64,000 nucleotides of DNA from Candidatus Pristimantibacillus lignocellulolyticus (GCA_023639215.1 CP097899.1:4770001-4834000), one strand, 5' to 3'; shown: positions 35,477-44,844, counted from the first letter of the stretch. The notes: generated by a model not told the origin, from the letters alone. A program made the numbers and translations.

Positions 35477-35929
35477 TTATTTCAACATATCTAAAAAACG
35501 CTCAACAACTAATTGACTTTGAGCACTTGACCTACAAATGATAAGAATTGTATCGTCGCCTGAAATTGTTCCCATAATATCTGGAGTGTCCATCGTATCA
35601 ATTAATGCGGCAATCGTATTAGCAGTACCAGGTAAGCATTTCATAACAACAAGATTATCTGTATAATCTATGTGTGTAAAATGATCCTGTAGCGCTCTAC
35701 GAAGTTTATGAATTGGATTTGGTTTTTGACTTTCACCAGGCATTGCGTATTTGTAACTACCCGATGCAGAAGGGATTTTAATAAGCATTAACTCTTTAAT
35801 ATCTCTAGAAACTGTTGCTTGTGTAACTTGCATCCCGCTATGGCGCAATGCTTCCACTAGATCTTCTTGAGTTTCAACATCTCGAGCCGTAATAATTTCC
35901 TTTATTTTAAACTGTCTTATACCCTTCAC
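35477..35929 (-). CDS. argR: Arginine repressor ArgR/AhrC
   Basis: 150 residues. N-terminal winged helix-turn-helix (TQATVSRDIKELMLIKIP) and a C-terminal oligomerisation and arginine-binding domain with GTISGDDTILIICR. It represses arginine synthesis genes and activates catabolism when arginine is present. The ARG-box-like sites at 61647-61680 before argC are likely targets. Start GTG with GGGG upstream. Conserved position between tlyA and recN. Confidence 0.96.
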   Translation of the reverse strand: MKGIRQFKIKEIITARDVETQEDLVEALRHSGMQVTQATVSRDIKELMLIKIPSASGSYKYAMPGESQKPNPIHKLRRALQDHFTHIDYTDNLVVMKCLPGTANTIAALIDTMDTPDIMGTISGDDTILIICRSSAQSQLVVERFLDMLK

Positions 35930-35950
35930 TTATAAAACCCCTATTCTTTA

Positions 35951-36415
35951 TTATTCAACAAAGTGAAACGCAATTTTCCGAAGCGTTCCTTCTCTATAAT
36001 TAATATATATTATTCCCGACATGTCTGGAACTAATAACGAATACAACAACAATCGATCACGCATTTCGTTATTGCTCCACTCCATAGGATGACGTTCACG
36101 TTCATACTTTACAATATACATGCGACCCTTTTTCTCTGCAACATAGTCCACATATACATTTGTCGCCTTATCTAGTACAATATCGTCTAACTCAATCGCG
36201 ATTGGTATTGTATGACGCCCCGATATAACTACATATCCATTCTTCGTTAGTAAATTAACATTAGGATCATCTTCCTTAATCCTTCCGCCTTTACCAAGCT
36301 TAATTCTAGACATGGTCTGTGCAGTATGTAGCCAACGATATAACCAGCGGTATGCGAGTAGCAATAATACAATGGCAGCAACAATCATAATAAACCATTC
36401 ACCGTATGGTGCCAA
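35951..36415 (-). CDS. Conserved membrane-anchored protein of unknown function
   Basis: 154 residues. One N-terminal membrane helix (about 6-24) is followed by a soluble domain (about 50-154) with a mixed beta pattern (NGYVVISGRHTIPIAIELDD, YVDYVAEKKGRMYIVKYERE) that resembles the core of a nuclease-like fold, although no catalytic set can be confirmed. Start TTG with AGGGG upstream. It lies between tlyA and argR on the same strand, 21 bp before argR, so it is probably cotranscribed. Function unknown. Confidence 0.7.
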   Translation of the reverse strand: MAPYGEWFIMIVAAIVLLLLAYRWLYRWLHTAQTMSRIKLGKGGRIKEDDPNVNLLTKNGYVVISGRHTIPIAIELDDIVLDKATNVYVDYVAEKKGRMYIVKYERERHPMEWSNNEMRDRLLLYSLLVPDMSGIIYINYREGTLRKIAFHFVE

Positions 36416-36554
36416 ATCATTCCCCTCCTATACTTTTCAACTTCCATAAATACTTTTACAAATTATATACATCCATGGAGTGAAAACCGCATCTGAGGTT
36501 AATATAGAACATTTGTTTGTATTTACAGTTTATCTCAATTACTGAGTCCCTGTA

Positions 36555-36600
36555 AAGAGAAAAGATGCCTCACGATAAATAACCGATTGGCATCCTTCTA
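36555..36600 (-). terminator. Terminator of tlyA
   Basis: On the minus strand GGATGCC pairs with GGCATCTT around a 20-base AT-rich loop, followed by TTTCTCTTT. It is just past the tlyA stop. Confidence 0.5.
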
Positions 36601-36608
36601 GATGGATA

Positions 36609-37445
36609 TTATTTTTTCGCGTTCACCTTAAAAGTTTCGTTAGCTTCAAGCACGATACTCTCAATACGTTCAAGAGGGATTTCTTCACCAATTGGAGTGT
36701 TCTCCCAAGTCCAATGTGCTAAGAACTCAATGTTTCCTTCGCCGCCTGTAATAGGAGAAAACGTCAAATTTTTAAGGGAATAACCAATCTCGTTAGCCAT
36801 ACTAAGAACTTTTACTAACACTTCTTTATGAACACTTGGTTCACGAACGACACCTAGCTTACCGACTTTTTCACGGCCAGCTTCAAATTGCGGTTTAATA
36901 AGTGCAACTACTGAAGATCCAACTGGGAACAATGTAGATAATGTAGGTAAAATATGTTTTAACGAGATAAACGAAACATCAATACTCGCAAAATTCGGAT
37001 TTGGACCTTGTAATTCTTCTACTGTTAGATATCGAAAATTCGTTCTTTCCATCACATTGACTTGCTCATGTTGTCTTAGTGACCAGTCCAATTGATTATA
37101 ACCAACATCGATGGCGTACACATAGGATGCACCATGTTGCAGAGCACAATCTGTGAATCCGCCAGTTGAAGCTCCGATATCAAGCATAACTACATCTTGC
37201 ATATTAAGATCAAAGCTCTTAATTGCTTTTTCTAATTTCAAGCCGCCTCGACTAACATACGGGTGTATTGAACCTTTTACTTTAATAGCAGAAGAACGTG
37301 CAACTTTCATTCCAGCCTTATCTACTGGCTCTTCATCGACGAGGACAAGTCCAGCCATTAAAGCTTTTTTCGCTTTCTCTCGACTATCAAAGTAACCAAG
37401 CTCAACAAGTAATACATCAATTCGTTCCTTTGGAACTGCTGTCAT
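36609..37445 (-). CDS. tlyA: TlyA-family rRNA 2'-O-methyltransferase
   Basis: 278 residues from ATG 37445 (AGGGA 4 bp upstream). An N-terminal S4 RNA-binding domain (RIDVLLVELGYFDSREKAKK) is followed by a Rossmann methyltransferase domain (DIGASTGGFTDCALQHGA, then DVSFISL). Family members methylate ribosomal RNA; the old name is haemolysin-like YqxC. It overlaps the dxs stop region by short distance, as in the conserved dxs-tlyA-argR-recN order. Confidence 0.93.
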   Translation of the reverse strand: MTAVPKERIDVLLVELGYFDSREKAKKALMAGLVLVDEEPVDKAGMKVARSSAIKVKGSIHPYVSRGGLKLEKAIKSFDLNMQDVVMLDIGASTGGFTDCALQHGASYVYAIDVGYNQLDWSLRQHEQVNVMERTNFRYLTVEELQGPNPNFASIDVSFISLKHILPTLSTLFPVGSSVVALIKPQFEAGREKVGKLGVVREPSVHKEVLVKVLSMANEIGYSLKNLTFSPITGGEGNIEFLAHWTWENTPIGEEIPLERIESIVLEANETFKVNAKK

Positions 37446-37459
37446 TGTATCCCTACCTA

Positions 37460-39361
37460 TCAATTGTGCAAATTAGCACTTTTCTTACGCTTTGGCAACA
37501 TATCATGAATGACATTAATAACGCCATCAGCATTCAATCCAATTTCATCTCGTTGCTCGGCAATACTTCCATGCTCCACAAATAGATCAGGTATACCCAT
37601 CAGACGAATAACCATATCATCAATATGTTGTTGCGAATAATGTTCAAGAATTGCGCTGCCTAGTCCACCTAGTTCAGCACTTTCTTCAATTACAATTAAT
37701 TTTTTATGTTGTTTAGCTAATCGTTGAAGCATCTCATGATCCAACGGCTTAACAAATCGAGCATTAATAATTTCAACGTCGATACCTTCACGTTTCAACT
37801 GTTCTGCTGCTTCCTTCGCAACTTTAATCATTGGACCAAGTGCCAATATTGCGAATTCAGATTCTCCCTCTTTCAACACTTCCCAAGATCCAATCGGAAG
37901 CGCTGTTAATTCTGGCAGAAGTTCAACACCTTCAACATTAATACGCGGATACCTTATTGCAATCGGTCCATCATTATATTCAACAGCTGTTTTCATCATT
38001 TGGCGAAGTTCATTCTCATCTTTAGGCATCATAATAACCATATTTGGTACATGACGTAAGAAAGGAATATCGTACACACCTTGATGTGTTTCTCCATCAG
38101 GTCCAACAAATCCAGCTCGATCAATCGCAAAAATAACATTCAAGTTTTGACGACAAATATCATGGACAACTTGATCATACGCACGTTGCAAGAACGTAGA
38201 GTAAACCGCAAATACAGGCTTCATCCCTTCGATAGCAAGTGCTGCCGCCAACGTAGCTGCATGTTGTTCTGCAATTCCTACATCAATCATGCGTGTAGGG
38301 AAACGATTAGCAAAGTCAATTAAACCTGACCCGCCTGGCATTGCTGGTGTTACCGCAACAATACGCTCATCTTTTTCAGCCAACTCAATGAGTACGTCAC
38401 CAAAGATTTTAGTATACATCGGAGGTCCAACAGCCTTGACCATTTTACCTGACTCAATCTTATAAGGTGATGCGCCATGCCATGCATGGGAATCATTTTC
38501 AGCAGGCTTGTAGCCTTTGCCTTTAGTGGTGATGACATGTACAAGTACAGGTCCATTAATCTTATCAGCTTGCTTCAACGTTTCCATTAATGCTTCCAAA
38601 TCATGTCCGTCAACCGGTCCAAGGTACGAAAGACCAAATTGTTCAAACAAAATGCCGCTCATTAATAGGTATTTCAAGCTGTCCTTGAATCTGCTTACAG
38701 TCTCAGCAAGTTTCCCACCAATAGCAGGAATTTTGTTAAGCATCTGATTAACATCTTCTTTGGCTTTCTGATATTGGCGACCAGTACGAATTTTACTTAA
38801 ATACTGATGTAGAGCACCAACATTAGGCGCAATTGACATCTCGTTATCGTTCAAGATAACAATCAATTTACGTTTCTCATGTCCAATATGATTTAACGCT
38901 TCTAGTGCCATACCACCGGTTAGTGCACCATCACCGATCATTGCCACAACGCGATTATGTTCACCTTTAAAGTCGCGAGCCATTGCCATGCCTATAGCCG
39001 CAGATAGTGAGGTACTACTATGTCCAGCTTCCCACACATCATGTTCACTTTCATTACGTTTCACAAACCCACATAAACCTTTATATTTCCGTAAAGTATC
39101 AAATTGATCTTTACGACCAGTAATAATTTTGTGAACATAAGACTGATGCCCAACATCAAATATAAATTTGTCTTTTGGACTGTCAAATAAATAGTGCATT
39201 GCTAGAGTAAGCTCAACAACTCCAAGATTTGGAGCGAGATGACCACCAGTAATAGACAATTGACCAATTAAAAACTGACGGATTTCTTCTGCTAATTGTT
39301 CTAATTGTTCTGTTGATAAATGTTTTAAATCTTCTGGGCCATCTACATGTTCTAAAAGCAC
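37460..39361 (-). CDS. dxs: 1-deoxy-D-xylulose-5-phosphate synthase
   Basis: 633 residues, standard length. The thiamine-diphosphate site spans GHSSTSLSAAIGMA and GDGALTGGMALEALN (metal and pyrophosphate binding), and a central pyrimidine domain and C-terminal transketolase domain follow. It condenses pyruvate and glyceraldehyde-3-phosphate, the first step of the MEP isoprenoid pathway. Start GTG with GAGGA upstream. The farnesyl diphosphate synthase gene lies upstream and is likely cotranscribed, although a repeat-like segment separates them. Confidence 0.97.
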   Translation of the reverse strand: MLLEHVDGPEDLKHLSTEQLEQLAEEIRQFLIGQLSITGGHLAPNLGVVELTLAMHYLFDSPKDKFIFDVGHQSYVHKIITGRKDQFDTLRKYKGLCGFVKRNESEHDVWEAGHSSTSLSAAIGMAMARDFKGEHNRVVAMIGDGALTGGMALEALNHIGHEKRKLIVILNDNEMSIAPNVGALHQYLSKIRTGRQYQKAKEDVNQMLNKIPAIGGKLAETVSRFKDSLKYLLMSGILFEQFGLSYLGPVDGHDLEALMETLKQADKINGPVLVHVITTKGKGYKPAENDSHAWHGASPYKIESGKMVKAVGPPMYTKIFGDVLIELAEKDERIVAVTPAMPGGSGLIDFANRFPTRMIDVGIAEQHAATLAAALAIEGMKPVFAVYSTFLQRAYDQVVHDICRQNLNVIFAIDRAGFVGPDGETHQGVYDIPFLRHVPNMVIMMPKDENELRQMMKTAVEYNDGPIAIRYPRINVEGVELLPELTALPIGSWEVLKEGESEFAILALGPMIKVAKEAAEQLKREGIDVEIINARFVKPLDHEMLQRLAKQHKKLIVIEESAELGGLGSAILEHYSQQHIDDMVIRLMGIPDLFVEHGSIAEQRDEIGLNADGVINVIHDMLPKRKKSANLHN

Positions 39362-39431
39362 ATTGCTTTCCTCGCTTTCAAAAAAAAGATTGTCATCCCA
39401 ATCCCTTTATTCATTACCATATATTATAGCA

Positions 39432-39547
39432 CAATCATTGAATACTACCTAATGGTCGGTTAAGAGTACAACTATTACGCTCCCTATTCGATGTCGAGTA
39501 CTCTACGAAGTTAATGATCGTTATCAAAGTCGGAGTTCTGCACTTCC
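39432..39547. repeat. Diverged copy of repeat family R2/R3
   Basis: The segment shares CTATTCGATGTCGA and ATCGTTATCAAAGTC blocks, in the same order and spacing, with the 188-bp repeats at 52262-52720. It sits between ispA and dxs. Confidence 0.6.
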
Positions 39548-39550
39548 AAC

Positions 39551-40465
39551 CTAAAAATCTCTGTTTACAAGGTAATCTGCAAGCTCCAATAATTGTCCCG
39601 GTTCCTGTAAATTAGCTTCTACAATTGCTGTTTTCGCTTGCTCAGTAAGCTTCTGAACTAGTGCAATACTTTCATCCAAACCTAGAAGGAACGGATAAGT
39701 TACTTTTTGTTGCTCGATATCACTTAGTACCGGTTTGCCAAGCTTCTCAGCATCTCCAACCAAATCAAGAATATCATCTTGTATTTGAAAAGCTAACCCG
39801 ATATTTCTACCATATAGCTCAAGTTTTTCAAGTTGGATCGCACTTGCACCAGCAGTCCTTGCACCTGAAAGTACAGAACAAACAATAAGGTCACTTGTTT
39901 TGTGTTCATGTATATATTCAAGTTGTGAGATCGAAGTTATCCCTTGCTCTCCTTGAATATCAGCCACCTGTCCACCAACCATACCTTTAGCACCGGCATA
40001 TTTAACGAGGTCATCAATGATATCTATTGCGACTGCAGCACTGATATAACCTTTTTTCGCCATGTCGGTAACAAAACCAAAGCTTTGTGTAAGTAATGCA
40101 TCTCCAGCTAGAATTGCCATTCCCTCGCCAAAAACTTTATGATTCGTTGGCTTACCGCGACGGAAATCATCATTATCCATCGCAGGTAGATCATCATGAA
40201 TCAGTGAATATGTATGTATATACTCAATTGCGCAAGCAGCGCCATATGCTTTTTCATAGATGTCGGTTTCTCCGTGTATCGCATAAGCAGAAGCTAATAC
40301 GAGGTACGGACGAATACGCTTACCACCAGCGGTCAAAGAATATTCCATCGCCTCTATAAGAGTAGAAGGAGCTCCTTCTAGTACTTTTAGTGATAATAGA
40401 AGTTGCTGACCAACTTGCTTCGCTACTGTTTTCACATGCTCTTGTATCGTAATTGAGTCATTCAC
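39551..40465 (-). CDS. ispA: Farnesyl diphosphate synthase
   Basis: 304 residues. The first Asp-rich motif is LIHDDLPAMDNDDFRRG and the second QIQDDILD, the two magnesium-diphosphate sites of trans-prenyltransferases. The residues before the first motif fit the FPP-synthase class. It makes farnesyl diphosphate for quinones and undecaprenyl phosphate. Start GTG with GGAGAG upstream, 4 bp after the xseB stop, so translational coupling is likely. Confidence 0.95.
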   Translation of the reverse strand: MNDSITIQEHVKTVAKQVGQQLLLSLKVLEGAPSTLIEAMEYSLTAGGKRIRPYLVLASAYAIHGETDIYEKAYGAACAIEYIHTYSLIHDDLPAMDNDDFRRGKPTNHKVFGEGMAILAGDALLTQSFGFVTDMAKKGYISAAVAIDIIDDLVKYAGAKGMVGGQVADIQGEQGITSISQLEYIHEHKTSDLIVCSVLSGARTAGASAIQLEKLELYGRNIGLAFQIQDDILDLVGDAEKLGKPVLSDIEQQKVTYPFLLGLDESIALVQKLTEQAKTAIVEANLQEPGQLLELADYLVNRDF

Positions 40466-40469
40466 GAGA

Positions 40470-40718
40470 TTACTCTCCTTTTTCTAATTGAGCTGTTGGG
40501 AATGGTTTCGTCTCCGTACCATTATCAGTTTCAATAAGCATTTCTATTTTTGCTTCTACTTGCTTTAATTTACCGTTACAAAGATTAGAAAGCAGCATAC
40601 CTTCCTGATACAATTCAATCGCTTGCTCTAGCGGCACATCACCATTTTCCAATTGTGCAACTATCGTTTCAAGGCGCTCCAATGCCTGCTCAAAGCTCTG
40701 CTCCTGCTTCTTACTCAT
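40470..40718 (-). CDS. xseB: Exodeoxyribonuclease VII small subunit
   Basis: 82 residues from ATG 40718, which has GGGGGG 6 bp upstream. The helical XseB pattern SFEQALERLETIVAQLENGD and LEQAIELYQEGM is clear. It partners XseA, encoded upstream, in degrading single-stranded DNA to oligonucleotides. A repeat array separates the two genes. Confidence 0.95.
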   Translation of the reverse strand: MSKKQEQSFEQALERLETIVAQLENGDVPLEQAIELYQEGMLLSNLCNGKLKQVEAKIEMLIETDNGTETKPFPTAQLEKGE

Positions 40719-40732
40719 TACGAATCCCCCCA

Positions 40733-40860
40733 AACTTTTCATTGCTACGAGTAAATCTTCTCATATATGAAAAGTTAACTCGAAAGCTTATACTTAACTT
40801 TTTATTACTTCTAGTATTACGACACATAATATAAAAAGTTACTTCGAAAGTGTATTAGTT
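40733..40860. repeat. Tandem repeat, family R1, about 2 copies
   Basis: Two diverged units (starting 40733 and about 40796) share AACTTTTCAT, ATGAAAAGTT and ACTCGAAAGCTTATACTT with the array at 35293. The right end enters the 3' end of xseA and supplies its last codons and stop. Confidence 0.8.
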
Positions 40861-42194
40861 ATTTGCTGTACTTCGCAACTCAATGTTCCATCTGCTAATC
40901 TCACTTCAATATGATTCCCAATTTTAACCTGATCTATATTCTTCAACAGTTGTTGATTATCTGTATAGGTCAAGCTATAACCACGAGCCATTACTTTAAG
41001 CGGACTTAACGCATCCAATTGTCTCATATTAGATACGATCTGCACTTTCTTGCCATCAATAACACGTTTCATCTGAACGTCTAATTGATTCTTCAAGTAG
41101 CTGACATTACGAGCCAGTAGCTTTATTCGATGTTCTGGATGAAGTCGTGCTAACTTACTTTCTTGTGCAGACAGCTTTAACTTATGACTGTCCAGTTGTT
41201 TTCGCAAATTAACTTTTAGTCCCGTTTGCAAATAGTCCACTCTTTCAGCTTGTTGCAAAAAGAACCTTTTTGGTTGTACAAAAGTGGGTGCTTGTTGCGC
41301 TCTGCGAAGTCGTTCAGTTAATCTATCTAGTTTGGAATTCATCGCATAATGAAGTTTTTCATTAAATCTTGCAACTGTAGAAGCAAGCTCTTTAGTATGA
41401 GGAACCGCTAGTTCTGCTGCAGCAGTTGGTGTAGCTGCACGAATATCCGCAACAAAATCAGATATCGTGTAATCTGTTTCGTGTCCTACAGCACTAATAA
41501 CCGGAATACGAGAAGTAGCGATCGCTCTTACAACTATTTCTTCATTGAAAGCCCATAGTTCTTCGAGTGAACCACCACCACGCCCGACTATCAGTACATC
41601 ACATTGCGAGGTTTCATTCATCATATGAATTGCTTTAACAATGGATGGAGCAGCTAATTCACCTTGAACTTGAACCGGTGCGATTAACATATTTGCCATT
41701 GGATAGCGACGTTGTAAGGTTGTAATGATGTCTCGAACTGCTGCGCCAGTTGGTGAAGTAATGATACCTATGCTCTTAGGAAAAAGAGGAAGTGTTCGTT
41801 TGCGTGTCTGTGCAAACAATCCCTCCTCCTCTAATCGAGCTTTCAATTGTTCATATGCAAGATATAAGCTTCCCAAGCCATCGGGTTGCATTGCATTCGC
41901 ATAAAACTGGTATGCACCATCACGTTCAAATACTGAAATGGTACCGCGAGCTAGAACTTTTGTCCCTTCTCGCGGCATAAATTTCAATCTGGCATTATGA
42001 GAAGCAAACATCACACATTTGATACGACTTTCTTTATCCTTCAACGTGAAATACATATGACCACTTGAATGATGGGTAAAGTTAGATACTTCACCTCTAA
42101 GCCATACATCAGATAATACTGGATCAACATCCATAGCCATCCGAATATATTTATTGACTTCCTTTATCGTATAAATATGAGGCTCATTTCTCAT
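40839..42194 (-). CDS. xseA: Exodeoxyribonuclease VII large subunit
   Basis: 451 residues, usual length. An N-terminal OB fold (about 15-105; VSNFTHHSSGHMYFTLKDKESRIKC) is followed by the catalytic domain (FPKSIGIITSPTGAAVRDI, GRGGGSLEELWAFNEE, SAVGHETDYTISDFVAD) and a coiled-coil C-terminus that binds XseB. It ends in LSK, with the stop codon inside an R1 repeat unit. Start is ATG, 7 bp from the folD stop. Confidence 0.96.
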   Translation of the reverse strand: MRNEPHIYTIKEVNKYIRMAMDVDPVLSDVWLRGEVSNFTHHSSGHMYFTLKDKESRIKCVMFASHNARLKFMPREGTKVLARGTISVFERDGAYQFYANAMQPDGLGSLYLAYEQLKARLEEEGLFAQTRKRTLPLFPKSIGIITSPTGAAVRDIITTLQRRYPMANMLIAPVQVQGELAAPSIVKAIHMMNETSQCDVLIVGRGGGSLEELWAFNEEIVVRAIATSRIPVISAVGHETDYTISDFVADIRAATPTAAAELAVPHTKELASTVARFNEKLHYAMNSKLDRLTERLRRAQQAPTFVQPKRFFLQQAERVDYLQTGLKVNLRKQLDSHKLKLSAQESKLARLHPEHRIKLLARNVSYLKNQLDVQMKRVIDGKKVQIVSNMRQLDALSPLKVMARGYSLTYTDNQQLLKNIDQVKIGNHIEVRLADGTLSCEVQQITNTLSK

Positions 42195-42201
42195 AAATGG
42201 C

Positions 42202-43056
42202 TCACATCCCGTTTGCTTTTTTTGCTGCAGTAATCGTATTTTTCATTAACATTGTAATCGTCATAGGACCTACGCCACCTGGTACTGGTGTAATGTGCCC
42301 AGCTACAGTTTTACAACTTTCAAAGTCAGCATCTCCAGCTAATTTACCAGTATCAAGTCGGTTAATACCTACATCAACAACGACAGCTCCTGGTTTAACG
42401 AATTTGCTATCAATCGCATTAGCTCGTCCAATCGCAACAACTAGAATATCAGCTTGTTTTGCAATTTCTTCAAGATTCGCTGTACGAGAGTGACAGATCG
42501 TTACGGTAGCATTTTCACGAAGTAGTAGCATGGCAACTGGCTTACCAACGATATTACTGCGTCCGATAACTACAGCATGTTTACCCGCAATCTCTACTCC
42601 ACTACGCTTAATTAATTCAATAACGCCTGCTGGAGTACATGGTAATAAGCTATCATCGCCGATAACTAGATTACCAACACTTTCAGGATGGAAACCATCA
42701 ACGTCTTTATCAACACGAATAGCATCAATAATTGCTTTTTCATTAATATGTTTTGGAAGAGGTAATTGAACAAGAATACCATTAATAGAATCTTGATTAT
42801 TAAGCTTATCGATAAGTGCCAATACCTGCTCTTCAGAGCTGTCGGCATCCATACGATGAACTTCAGAATACATACCTAATTGAATGCATGCTTTTTCTTT
42901 TGAGCCAACATAAACTTTAGAAGCAGCATCTTCACCAACTAATATTACAGCTAAGCCAGGAGTTACTCCTTTTTGTTTCAATTCAGCAACCTCAGAAATC
43001 ATTTCATTACGCATATCAGCAGAAATCTGTTTTCCATCAATAATCTGTGCACTCAT
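42202..43056 (-). CDS. folD: FolD methylene-THF dehydrogenase/cyclohydrolase
   Basis: 284 residues. The catalytic region contains YVGSKEKACIQLGM with the conserved Tyr and Lys, ILVQLPLPKHI, and the NADP site VVIGRSNIVGKPVAMLLL. It interconverts methylene-, methenyl- and formyl-tetrahydrofolate. Start ATG with GGGAGAG upstream, placed directly after an R1 repeat array. Conserved position next to xseA. Confidence 0.97.
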   Translation of the reverse strand: MSAQIIDGKQISADMRNEMISEVAELKQKGVTPGLAVILVGEDAASKVYVGSKEKACIQLGMYSEVHRMDADSSEEQVLALIDKLNNQDSINGILVQLPLPKHINEKAIIDAIRVDKDVDGFHPESVGNLVIGDDSLLPCTPAGVIELIKRSGVEIAGKHAVVIGRSNIVGKPVAMLLLRENATVTICHSRTANLEEIAKQADILVVAIGRANAIDSKFVKPGAVVVDVGINRLDTGKLAGDADFESCKTVAGHITPVPGGVGPMTITMLMKNTITAAKKANGM

Positions 43057-43072
43057 GAATTATCTCTCCCTT

Positions 43073-43216
43073 AACTTTTCATTATGTCATCTCGATATAC
43101 TTCTCGCTAATGAAAAGTACATCGGAAGCGTATGCTCAACTTTTCATTATGTCATCTCGATATACTTCTCGTTAATGAAAAGTACATCGAAAGCTTATAC
43201 CTAACTTTTCATAATT
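43073..43216. repeat. 65-bp tandem repeat, about 2.2 copies (family R1)
   Basis: Units start at 43073, 43138 and 43203, an exact 65-bp period. Each carries AACTTTTCAT and ATGAAAAGT arms and a GAAAGCTTATAC-type tail, as at 35293. The array fills the folD-nusB spacer. Confidence 0.9.
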
Positions 43217-43288
43217 CTCGATGTATTTCATCAACTTCCATTTGATGCCTCACAACGAAAGAAGCTTATCGCATCATTCGCGACAAGC

Positions 43289-43729
43289 TTATGCTTTTTC
43301 TAAATCTAGGTTTTGCAGTAATTTAGCTAGTACACCATTAACGAATTTGCCTGATTCCTCAGTACCAAAATGTTTCGCAAGTTCGATAGCTTCGTTAACT
43401 GCTACTTTTGGTGGAGCATCTTTACTGAATACCATTTCAAAACATGCAAGTCGTAGTATTTGAAGATCAACTCTTGATAATCGGTCAACTTGCCAACCTG
43501 TTAGATGACTCGTCAATAAATCATCAATTGCAGCTTTATGTTCATTTACACCTAATAACAACTTACGTGCAAATTCATCTGTCGCTTCATCACTTATTTT
43601 ATCACTTACTTCATCATCTGCTTTAATTTCCTCAATAATCATTTCTAATGCTTCAAATACTTCTACATCATTTAGCTCTAATTGATACAAGCTTGATACT
43701 ACCATTTCTCTCGCTAATCTACGTTTCAT
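43289..43729 (-). CDS. nusB: Transcription antitermination factor NusB
   Basis: 146 residues, all helical. It begins MKRRLAREMVVSSLYQLELN, the arginine-rich RNA-binding start, and includes VDRLSRVDLQILRLACFEM and AVNEAIELAKHFGTEESGKFVNGVL. It binds boxA RNA with NusE in ribosomal RNA antitermination. Start ATG with GGAGGG upstream. An acidic insert in the N-terminal third (EIKADDEVSDKISDEATDE) makes it slightly longer than average. Confidence 0.96.
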   Translation of the reverse strand: MKRRLAREMVVSSLYQLELNDVEVFEALEMIIEEIKADDEVSDKISDEATDEFARKLLLGVNEHKAAIDDLLTSHLTGWQVDRLSRVDLQILRLACFEMVFSKDAPPKVAVNEAIELAKHFGTEESGKFVNGVLAKLLQNLDLEKA

Positions 43730-43829
43730 ATGCCCTCCACAACAATTTGCTCAAAATCAACAGTAATCTATGATCTCATCCCTGCCCCGAATATTTTACA
43801 ATATCCGAAGTACGGAGCAGACCACAGCT

Positions 43830-44060
43830 CTAGCGATATGGCCTAAATAGCTTTAAGAAAGTTTGCCATAATTGCTCTAATGGTGCTAGTGGATGTGAAG
43901 CATCTTCCTTCTCTTTTCCAATCCAGTAACCAACTCCTACAAGCAATGCTACAAATAGCATATCCCAAAAACCAACTATTAAATATATAATTCCAAAGAA
44001 AAGACCAATGCCAGCACCAATTATTCTTTTCCAATATACAGGCCAAATATCTTTCCACAT
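43830..44060 (-). CDS. DUF2273 small membrane protein
   Basis: 76 residues with two membrane helices (about 11-28 and 30-47) and a basic C-terminal tail. DUF2273 proteins are regularly encoded with AmaP and Asp23 and are thought to help hold the Asp23 complex at the membrane. Start ATG with GAGGTG upstream, 13 bp after amaP, so cotranscription is likely. Confidence 0.85.
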   Translation of the reverse strand: MWKDIWPVYWKRIIGAGIGLFFGIIYLIVGFWDMLFVALLVGVGYWIGKEKEDASHPLAPLEQLWQTFLKLFRPYR

Positions 44061-44073
44061 AGATAGCTCACCT

Positions 44074-44631
44074 CTATTCTACGCGACTTTTAATCGTATT
44101 CGTTTGAATAATGTTTGCTATATATACAGATACATTAGTAACAGGAATACCCGTTATTTCTTCTAAATAATTTTTCACAGAGATTTGAATTTCCTCCGTT
44201 AATTGCGGAATTGAAACTTCACCGTCAACAACAGCACGAAGAACAATGTCCATACCTGTATCAGTAGCCTTAACTCTAGCTTTCAAATCTTTTACACCAC
44301 GTATCTTCATAGCCGCTTTTAACGCTAAGTTTTCCATAGTTTCAATCGAGATCCTAATGTCACCATATTCAGTACGTTGATCAACAGATTGAGAAGAAAC
44401 TGCACTACGAGAAAGTGAAACTATAAAAAATCGTAAACTAATTAAGAACAATACGATACCGACAATAGCTAAGGCAATAAGATAATTATTATTGGTATAC
44501 AGCGTTTCGATGAATTCAATGGAAAGTGATTCGTTAATCCAAGCGAAGCCAACAGATACGAATACTACTGAAATAATACCGATAACAATGCTGTACAAAA
44601 ACAACAATAGCTTGTCCACTACTCTGATCAA
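44074..44631 (-). CDS. amaP: Alkaline shock membrane anchor AmaP
   Basis: 185 residues. Two N-terminal membrane helices (about 7-30 and 49-72) are followed by an Asp23-like cytoplasmic domain (about 85-180; VKDLKARVKATDTGMDIVLRA). AmaP recruits Asp23 to the membrane in staphylococci. Start TTG at 44631 with GAGG upstream. It lies between the Asp23 gene and DUF2273 on the same strand, completing the three-gene alkaline-shock module. Confidence 0.9.
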   Translation of the reverse strand: MIRVVDKLLLFLYSIVIGIISVVFVSVGFAWINESLSIEFIETLYTNNNYLIALAIVGIVLFLISLRFFIVSLSRSAVSSQSVDQRTEYGDIRISIETMENLALKAAMKIRGVKDLKARVKATDTGMDIVLRAVVDGEVSIPQLTEEIQISVKNYLEEITGIPVTNVSVYIANIIQTNTIKSRVE

Positions 44632-44644
44632 TGATCTTCATCCT

Positions 44645-44768
44645 CTCGATTTATTGAAAGTTCAAATCGTTTCGTCTAACAGCCCTTCAATGAGTACACG
44701 AGTGCTCAAAAGCTCGAATTATCCAGTGAAGGTTCAAATCGTTCGATTGTCAGCACCAAGAAGATGAC
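44645..44768. repeat. Diverged copy of repeat family R2/R3
   Basis: Its reverse complement contains GTCATCTTCTTGGTGCTGAC, then AATCGAACGATTTGAACC, closely matching the 185-bp repeats at 49461. It lies in the asp23-amaP spacer. Confidence 0.65.
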
Positions 44769-44796
44769 ATGAAGCTACCTCTAAATTAATATAATC

Positions 44797-44837
44797 AACC
44801 CCCTTGGCAGAGCACCTCAGCCCAACACAAGGGGGTT
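44797..44837 (-). terminator. Terminator of the Asp23 gene
   Basis: A nine-base stem AACCCCCTT/AAGGGGGTT surrounds a GC-rich loop 8 bp after the asp23 stop. The following sequence is AT-rich without a clean T run, so amaP may still be reached by read-through. Confidence 0.6.
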
Positions 44838-44844
44838 AATTGTT

